Positions 58,600-64,000 of a stretch of 64,000 nucleotides of DNA are shown piece after piece. Each line of letters begins with the position of its first letter. Position 1 is the stretch's first letter. The notes below the pieces were generated by a model, which was not told the origin of the DNA, did not search any database, and saw nothing but the letters and a program-made list of their open reading frames with translations. This DNA comes from Mucilaginibacter saanensis. Its GTDB lineage: Bacteria > Bacteroidota > Bacteroidia > Sphingobacteriales > Sphingobacteriaceae. The stretch spans positions 62,001 through 126,000 of the forward strand of contig NZ_JACHBZ010000002.1 in the NCBI RefSeq assembly GCF_014200575.1, given 5' to 3'. Position numbers and translations under genes: made by a program.

Positions 58600-61500
58600 T
58601 TAAGCCATTACATTGTTATTCTCTACCTTTCGGTAATCTGATGGCAACATATTAAACTTCTCTTTAAACGACCTTGAAAAATAATGAGGTGTAGCGAATC
58701 CCGCTTCGTAGGCTATTTGTGTAACTGTTAGATCGCTTTTGATAAGCAATATCGCGGCCCTGTCAAGTTTATATGAGCGGATAAATTCAACAGGGGGGAA
58801 ACCGGTAAGGTCGAATATTTTTGTGTAAAGGGCGCCCCGGCTCATTGACAAATGTTCACTAAGATCCACAACAGAAAATTTTGGATTATTTAAGTTGTTA
58901 TCTATATAATTGATTACCTTATTTAAAAATTTTTCCCCGCTCGATTCTACCTCTATATCGGGATGAACTACCGTTAATTGCTTTTTATAGGTGTTTTTAA
59001 GCAAGGTGTTGAGTTGCAGTAAATTTTTAATCTTAATATTTAAAATATCAAAATTAAAGGGTTTGGTAAGGTAATCGTTTGCTCCTGATTCAAGCCCTCG
59101 TAATTCCTCTTCTTCGCCGGTACAGGCAGTAAGCATTATAAAAGGAATGTGGCTGGTACGTTTATCTGCTTTTATTTTCCTGCTCAGCGAAATACCATTC
59201 ATAAACGGCATGGTTATATCGCTAATGATCAAATCAGGATGGCATGACAGGGCCCTATCCCAGCCCTCTGCGCCGTTGACAGCCTCAACAACTTTATACT
59301 GTGCCAATAAATTGTCTTTAATATAATAACGAAACTCATCGTTATCTTCCACAATAAGCAGCACTGGCATATCGGTAAGGGCCTGGGCATTATTTCTTTT
59401 TATACGAGTATCTTTTTCTTTAAGATCTGTTTTTACCGGCAACTCTATTTGTACCGGCCTATCAGCAAATACCTCAAGCGGAATTAACACGCTGAATTCC
59501 GAACCTTTTCCTAATTCGCTTTCAACGGCAATACTACCACCCTGCATTTCAACAAACTCCTTTGTTATTGACAGGCCAATTCCGCTTCCTGGGTTTATGT
59601 TCTCGATATTGGGATTTTCTGCCTGGTAAAATCGTTTAAATATTAAATGTTTTCTATCAGGCTCTATACCAATACCGGTATCGCTTATTTTAAATTCCAA
59701 CACCGTTTTATCTGCTTGGGGGGTGGGATGCTGGGTAATGTAAACAGAAATTCTCCCTCCGGGGAAAGTAAATTTGAAGGCATTTGATAAAAGGTTGAAT
59801 AAAATACGCTCCACCTTGTCGTGATCAAAACGCACAAACAATTTTTCCTGCGGGGCCTTAAAATCAAGGATAATGTTTCTCGATTCAGATAGGTCATGAA
59901 AAGAATCAACAACATCACTTATAAACGAATTTATTTCACCTTCGCCAAGGTTAAGTTTTAACTCTTGTTCTTCTAATTTCCGGAAATCTAAAAGTTGGTT
60001 TACTAAATTCAAAAGCCGCCGGGCGTTACGGCGTATCACTGCCAATTGGCTCGTAGTTTGTTCATCCTTATGCTGGGCCAATAATTTATCAGCAGGTGCC
60101 ATGATAAGGGAAATTGGCGTACGGAATTCATGACTCAGGTTAGTAATAAATTTTATCTTTAATAAATCAAGATCATGCAGGCGTTCTGCCTCCTTCCGTT
60201 CCTGCTCTAATGCCAGTTTGCTTTTTAATTTTTTTATACCTCTGTGCCTGATAAACAGAAGCGTGGCCACAGCCGTTATGGCGTATAAGAGATAGGCATA
60301 CCAGGTCATCCATACCGGAGGGTGAATAATAATGCGGATTTGAGTTCCCGAGTTGTTCCAGATTCCATCGTTATTGCAGGCCCGTACCATAAAAATGTAT
60401 TCGCCGGGATCTAAATTGGTATAATACGCCGTTGTAGCTGAGCCTACATAATTCCAGCTTTTATTGAAGGATTTAAGAATGTAGGCATATTTGTTTCGCT
60501 GAGGAATAGTAAAGTTAATTGCCGAATAGCTGATTGAAAAATTTTGTTTATAATCTAAATCAATTTGCTTTGCCACCGAAATATCTTCTTTAAGGGCTGA
60601 GTGATTACCGGATAATACAGTAGTGTTGTTTACTTTTAAGGTAGTTAAAAATACAGGAGGCACATTGTGGTTGCTTTTCACATCTTGTTGTGGGTTGATG
60701 TAATTGAATCCTTTATCCCCGCCAAAAAAAAGCAGGCCATTTGTTGACCGGATACCCGATCCGTCAATAAACGCATTGTTTTGCAGTCCGTTGCAGGCAG
60801 AGTAGTGCGTGAATTTTTTTAGCGTTGTGTTAAACGTACATATTCCTTTGTCGGTACTTAACCAGATGTTGCCGCTATTATCTTCCAGTAGTTTGTGCAC
60901 TACACCGTCTGGAAGTTCTTCCGGCGCGGAGTAGCTAACAATTTTTTTCTGATTATAATTAAAGCAAAATAGCCCATCGCCGGCAGTGCCAATCCACATA
61001 TTGCCATTATGATCTTCCAAAAGCGAAAATGCGCGGTCTATCGCCATACCTGTATTTTGATTGTTGTACACCCTGAATTTTTGAGTAGCGGGGTTTAATA
61101 CTGCTATCCCACTACCGTAGGTGCCAATCCATATATTCCCCTCACGGTCCTCTTCAATAGCCCTGATAAAACCATTAACAGGCAACTGTCTTTCTCCTGC
61201 ATTAGCGGGGGCTGATACATATTTAAAAAAGGTTTTTGTTTTCGGGTCAAACATGTTAACACCGCCGCCGTTGGTTCCAATCCATATTTTGCCCTTACTG
61301 CTTTCCTTTAAGCTAAAAATTTCGTTATGATTTATGTGCGTGTTGTCTGTTCCGGCAGTTAGCTGTTGGTATTGGCCTGTTTTTGTGTTATAAATAAATA
61401 AGCCGTCCTGAAAAGTGCCCATCCAAAGTTGTTGGTTATGGTCAAGCATCATGGTTAATATTGGAAGCCCGGCCGAGTTACTCCTTGCTTTAGATTTGAT

Positions 61501-62742
61501 AACGATATGGCTAAATAAACCGGTTTTGGTGTGAAAAAGATTCAAGCCGCCACCATCTGTACCTACAAACAAATCGCCATCCTTATTTTCTGCAAACGAT
61601 GAAACGAAAGGCGCGCTTAGCCCGGCAGGATCATAAGCGTTATTTTGTTTTGAATTAAATAGGGTAAGGTTTCTGTCGTACTTATCCACACCTCCCTGGT
61701 AGGTGCCAAGCCAATAAATCCCCTCGCTATCATTATAAATGCAACGGATAGATTTGCTGCTTACGCTAAATTTATCCTTATCATCATGATTGTAGCGCTT
61801 TACCTTTCCGGATACGGGATCTAAAATATTTAAGCCACCTTCGGCACCTACCCAAATTTTATCGCCACTCGCGGCTATGCTATAAATAAGGTTACCGCTA
61901 AGGCTGCTATCATTTTCGGGGCTATACTTAAAATTTTTAAAACTTTTCAAATCAGTCGATAAAATGCTTAATCCGTCATTGGTGCCTATCCACAGCCTGT
62001 GCTGGCACTCGGCTATGGTATTGATTCCATCATTTGGAATACTTGAGGCGTTGTTGTTATCATGCCGGAAGGCAACGAAACTATTTGATTTTTTATCATA
62101 AAGATACAGCCCTTTATCTGTACCAATCCACATCCGCTGTTGGCTATCCCTGAAAATACATAATATAATCCTTGAGTGGATCTGCCCGGTTTTAAGTTCG
62201 TCGGGCTTGTAAAATGTTTCTTTTTTTGTTTTAGGATCAAGTACACATATTCCTCCCATGGTACCAACCCAAAGCCTGCCACGGCCATCACCATAAATAG
62301 ATTTTATATAGCTGTTTGCAAGATGTCCATTTGCGGGGCTCTCCCTGTAAGGGCGAAACAGGTCATGAGCACGGTCAAAAAAATATAATCCGCCGCCCAG
62401 TGTGCCTACCCAAAACTCACCTGCTTCATCCTCATACATGCTGGTAACCTCTTTGGATCGATAACCTGATTTGTCTGCCGGGTCAAAACGATAGGGCTTA
62501 TGTTCTGTGCCGTCAAACCTGTCAAGCCCATCGGCGGTTGCAAACCATAAAAAACCGTAGTGATCTTTCATAATTGCGTTTACCGTATTTGAAAGCAACC
62601 CATCGTGCGATGTAATTACAGTAAATCGGATAGCCTGTCCGCGGCATTGGATAGTGCTGCCGAGCGATATCGTTAATACAATTAAAAATAATCGATTAAC
62701 CATGGTTTGCTTAAGTGATAGGTTCAACATACGTAATGCCAT
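58600..62742 (-). CDS. hybrid two-component system regulator (HTCS) of the PUL2 GH43 arm
   Basis: This 1380-residue protein may start at 62742 or at 62703 (MVNRLFLIVLTISLG, the better signal peptide). It has fourteen or so reg_prop repeats (units like GRLWVGTMGGICVLD), a Y_Y_Y domain near 735-825 and a membrane segment near 835. The phospho-His is His871 (FITNLSHEFRTPISL), followed by an ATPase domain (NAFKFTFPGG, GIGLSITKEF). The receiver Asp1175 is in DLIISDITMP, and a C-terminal AraC domain follows. It is divergent from the GH43 at 63145 and convergent with the GH43 run, and probably controls both. Confidence 0.92.
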   Translation of the reverse strand: MALRMLNLSLKQTMVNRLFLIVLTISLGSTIQCRGQAIRFTVITSHDGLLSNTVNAIMKDHYGFLWFATADGLDRFDGTEHKPYRFDPADKSGYRSKEVTSMYEDEAGEFWVGTLGGGLYFFDRAHDLFRPYRESPANGHLANSYIKSIYGDGRGRLWVGTMGGICVLDPKTKKETFYKPDELKTGQIHSRIILCIFRDSQQRMWIGTDKGLYLYDKKSNSFVAFRHDNNNASSIPNDGINTIAECQHRLWIGTNDGLSILSTDLKSFKNFKYSPENDSSLSGNLIYSIAASGDKIWVGAEGGLNILDPVSGKVKRYNHDDKDKFSVSSKSIRCIYNDSEGIYWLGTYQGGVDKYDRNLTLFNSKQNNAYDPAGLSAPFVSSFAENKDGDLFVGTDGGGLNLFHTKTGLFSHIVIKSKARSNSAGLPILTMMLDHNQQLWMGTFQDGLFIYNTKTGQYQQLTAGTDNTHINHNEIFSLKESSKGKIWIGTNGGGVNMFDPKTKTFFKYVSAPANAGERQLPVNGFIRAIEEDREGNIWIGTYGSGIAVLNPATQKFRVYNNQNTGMAIDRAFSLLEDHNGNMWIGTAGDGLFCFNYNQKKIVSYSAPEELPDGVVHKLLEDNSGNIWLSTDKGICTFNTTLKKFTHYSACNGLQNNAFIDGSGIRSTNGLLFFGGDKGFNYINPQQDVKSNHNVPPVFLTTLKVNNTTVLSGNHSALKEDISVAKQIDLDYKQNFSISYSAINFTIPQRNKYAYILKSFNKSWNYVGSATTAYYTNLDPGEYIFMVRACNNDGIWNNSGTQIRIIIHPPVWMTWYAYLLYAITAVATLLFIRHRGIKKLKSKLALEQERKEAERLHDLDLLKIKFITNLSHEFRTPISLIMAPADKLLAQHKDEQTTSQLAVIRRNARRLLNLVNQLLDFRKLEEQELKLNLGEGEINSFISDVVDSFHDLSESRNIILDFKAPQEKLFVRFDHDKVERILFNLLSNAFKFTFPGGRISVYITQHPTPQADKTVLEFKISDTGIGIEPDRKHLIFKRFYQAENPNIENINPGSGIGLSITKEFVEMQGGSIAVESELGKGSEFSVLIPLEVFADRPVQIELPVKTDLKEKDTRIKRNNAQALTDMPVLLIVEDNDEFRYYIKDNLLAQYKVVEAVNGAEGWDRALSCHPDLIISDITMPFMNGISLSRKIKADKRTSHIPFIMLTACTGEEEELRGLESGANDYLTKPFNFDILNIKIKNLLQLNTLLKNTYKKQLTVVHPDIEVESSGEKFLNKVINYIDNNLNNPKFSVVDLSEHLSMSRGALYTKIFDLTGFPPVEFIRSYKLDRAAILLIKSDLTVTQIAYEAGFATPHYFSRSFKEKFNMLPSDYRKVENNNVMA

Positions 62743-63049
62743 TTTTTTAATCGTAAAGTCATCCCGGTTTATGGGAAGATGAGCCTACTGATAATACATT
62801 TTAGAAAACGTGCGGTTTATAATGGTACAACTTCAAGCATTTAGTGAAAATCGCACAACGTAAATCTAAAGTATATATTAATAAAAAGCAATCGATTGCG
62901 TAAATAAAAAATTACTTGTCAGTGCATGCAAGCCAATTGCATAAGGGTGTAATCCCGGCTACAGGAAAGGCTGGAGTTTAAATTAATAAACAATTACGCT
63001 TTATGAAATTGTTTGCCTGATCAGCACTTTTTGGTATCCAAAAGCCACA

Positions 63050-63119
63050 TTTTTCAACCAAAGTGTTGATTTCTTCAACATTTGTGTCACATCAGGTTCT
63101 GTTTTTCAAAATACTTTTG
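63050..63119 (+). promoter_or_regulatory. candidate HTCS operator and -7 box (PUL2)
   Basis: TTCAACCAAAGTGT (63053) and TTCAACATTTGTGT (63074) are direct repeats 21 bp apart. The unit ending at 63089 is followed after 22 bases by TACTTTTG (63112-63119), which fits TAnnTTTG. This is the same layout and spacing as in PUL1, but with a different repeat word, as expected for a second HTCS. Confidence 0.55.
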
Positions 63120-63124
63120 AAAAA
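63102..63124. repeat. inverted repeat overlapping the -7 box
   Basis: TTTTTCAAA and TTTGAAAAA form a perfect 9-bp stem around ATACT, covering the -7-like box at 63112. Confidence 0.5.
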
Positions 63125-63144
63125 GCCAATATCTAATAAATATC

Positions 63145-64000
63145 ATGTACCAATCTATCCGTTTAACAGGTCTTATCGCCCTATTCACGCTCACTGTTCT
63201 GTTTGTAAATGCACAGGCAAAAATGCCAGATTCCTCCTTGTTTTATCAAACGGTTAATACCTACACTAACCCTGTATTACCTGGCGATCACCCTGACCCC
63301 ACCTTGCTTAAGATGGGGGCTGACTTTTATCACTGTGGATCGTCTTTTCATTTTAACCCTTATCTCCCCGTTTATCACTCAACAGATCTTGTTCATTGGG
63401 AGATAATCAGCAGGGTGCTGCCATCGTCAAAAGCCGGCTGGGTTAATGACCGGCCTTCAACCGGTATCTGGCAGGGTGCCATAACCTATTTTTATGGCTC
63501 TTACTGGATATATTTTTCGGCCGGAGGGCAATGGTTTTGTAAGGCAAGTTCTCCTAAAGGCCCATGGTCTGCACCAGTACAAGTGAAAACTAATGCTGAA
63601 ACGGGCGATCTTGGTTATGATAATTCAATTTTTGTGGATGACGATGGGAAACCTTATATGGTGATAAAAAATGGTCAAAAAATTAACCGTTTGCAGGCCC
63701 TGGGTAAAGATGGGCAATTGACAGATCATGTGATCAATCTTGATTGGGTAAACGCCAGGTTACAGTATAGCTGGGCCGAGGGCCCGGTAATGTGTAAGCG
63801 AAATGGCTATTACTATTACTTCCCGGCCGGAGATGTTACAGGAGGACAATATGTTTTAAGAGGAAGAGCATTAACGGGCGATTCAACGAAATGGGAAAGG
63901 CTTGGTGACTTTTTTAAACCGATTACCGATGATAAGGTAGGTTTCCGTCGTCCTAACCACATTTCAGCTCCCGTTCAAATAGCCGATGGTACCTGGTGGA
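63145..64000 (+). CDS. GH43-family enzyme, cut by the window end
   Basis: The ATG at 63145 opens a signal peptide (ending near VNAQA), and the frame runs past the window end. The GH43 propeller is clear: base Asp in LPGDHPDPTLLK, Asp in GYDNSIFVDDDGKPYMV and the acid Glu in YSWAEGPVM. About 285 residues are visible and no stop is reached. It is probably a xylosidase/arabinofuranosidase-type member. It is divergent from the HTCS gene and preceded by a candidate operator. Confidence 0.82.
   Translation, partial: MYQSIRLTGLIALFTLTVLFVNAQAKMPDSSLFYQTVNTYTNPVLPGDHPDPTLLKMGADFYHCGSSFHFNPYLPVYHSTDLVHWEIISRVLPSSKAGWVNDRPSTGIWQGAITYFYGSYWIYFSAGGQWFCKASSPKGPWSAPVQVKTNAETGDLGYDNSIFVDDDGKPYMVIKNGQKINRLQALGKDGQLTDHVINLDWVNARLQYSWAEGPVMCKRNGYYYYFPAGDVTGGQYVLRGRALTGDSTKWERLGDFFKPITDDKVGFRRPNHISAPVQIADGTWW

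Larger units (their letters stand above)
62743..63144. other. divergent control region between HTCS and GH43
   Basis: No gene is present. It contains paired 21-bp-spaced repeats, a -7-like box and an inverted repeat near the GH43 side, and should hold both promoters. Confidence 0.5.

Overview
The window reads as chromosome of a Bacteroidota bacterium, most likely a Sphingobacteriaceae member of the Mucilaginibacter/Pedobacter type. The support is two SusC/SusD pairs, two hybrid two-component systems (HTCS), a FecI/FecR pair, TAnnTTTG-type -7 promoter boxes and moderate to low GC. I read this from the sequence only; no database was searched.

Region 1 (1-10.2 kb) is a decayed regulatory area. 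It holds three related membrane-anchored regulators with the same LuxR-like C-terminal module (1539-2906 minus, 3668-5167 plus, 7220-8686 plus) and a double-PAS protein that has a histidine-kinase-like H box but no ATPase domain. Relics lie between them: an RND adaptor tail, a truncated membrane protein, a tyrosine recombinase fragment and a surface-protein fragment.

Region 2 (10.7-30.7 kb) is polysaccharide utilisation locus 1 (PUL1). It has a GH2 enzyme, an HTCS, SusC/SusD, a GH36-like alpha-galactosidase, a Tat-type GH5, a Tat-type TIM-barrel isomerase-like protein, a NodB-type deacetylase and a GH63-like glucosidase. A divergent GlcG/HbpS-like gene is followed by a truncated GH2. The divergent gene and susC share one promoter layout: two 14-bp repeats 21 bp apart, then exactly 22 bp, then TAATTTGCC. 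This is the best candidate HTCS operator in the window.

Region 3 (30.7-41.9 kb) is mobile and decayed. It contains an IS3-family remnant, a full IS630-like element, the 3' end of a tRNA-Ser (a probable attachment site), an ankyrin gene without an ATG, a frameshifted AraC regulator beside an intact SDR gene, a YjbR-like gene and a GC-rich type-B carboxylesterase pseudogene of foreign look.

Region 4 (42-64 kb) is PUL2. One arm is FecI sigma, FecR anti-sigma, STN-containing SusC, SusD, GH27 and GH5-ricin. The other arm is a 241-aa sandwich protein and three GH43 enzymes, then a convergent HTCS and a divergent fourth GH43 that runs off the end. A decayed integrase start with its own promoter lies between the two arms. 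The enzymes suggest an arabinan- or arabinogalactan-like substrate with alpha-galactosyl decorations. Several intrinsic hairpins sit 26-31 bp before genes inside both PULs and may set SusCD-to-enzyme ratios.
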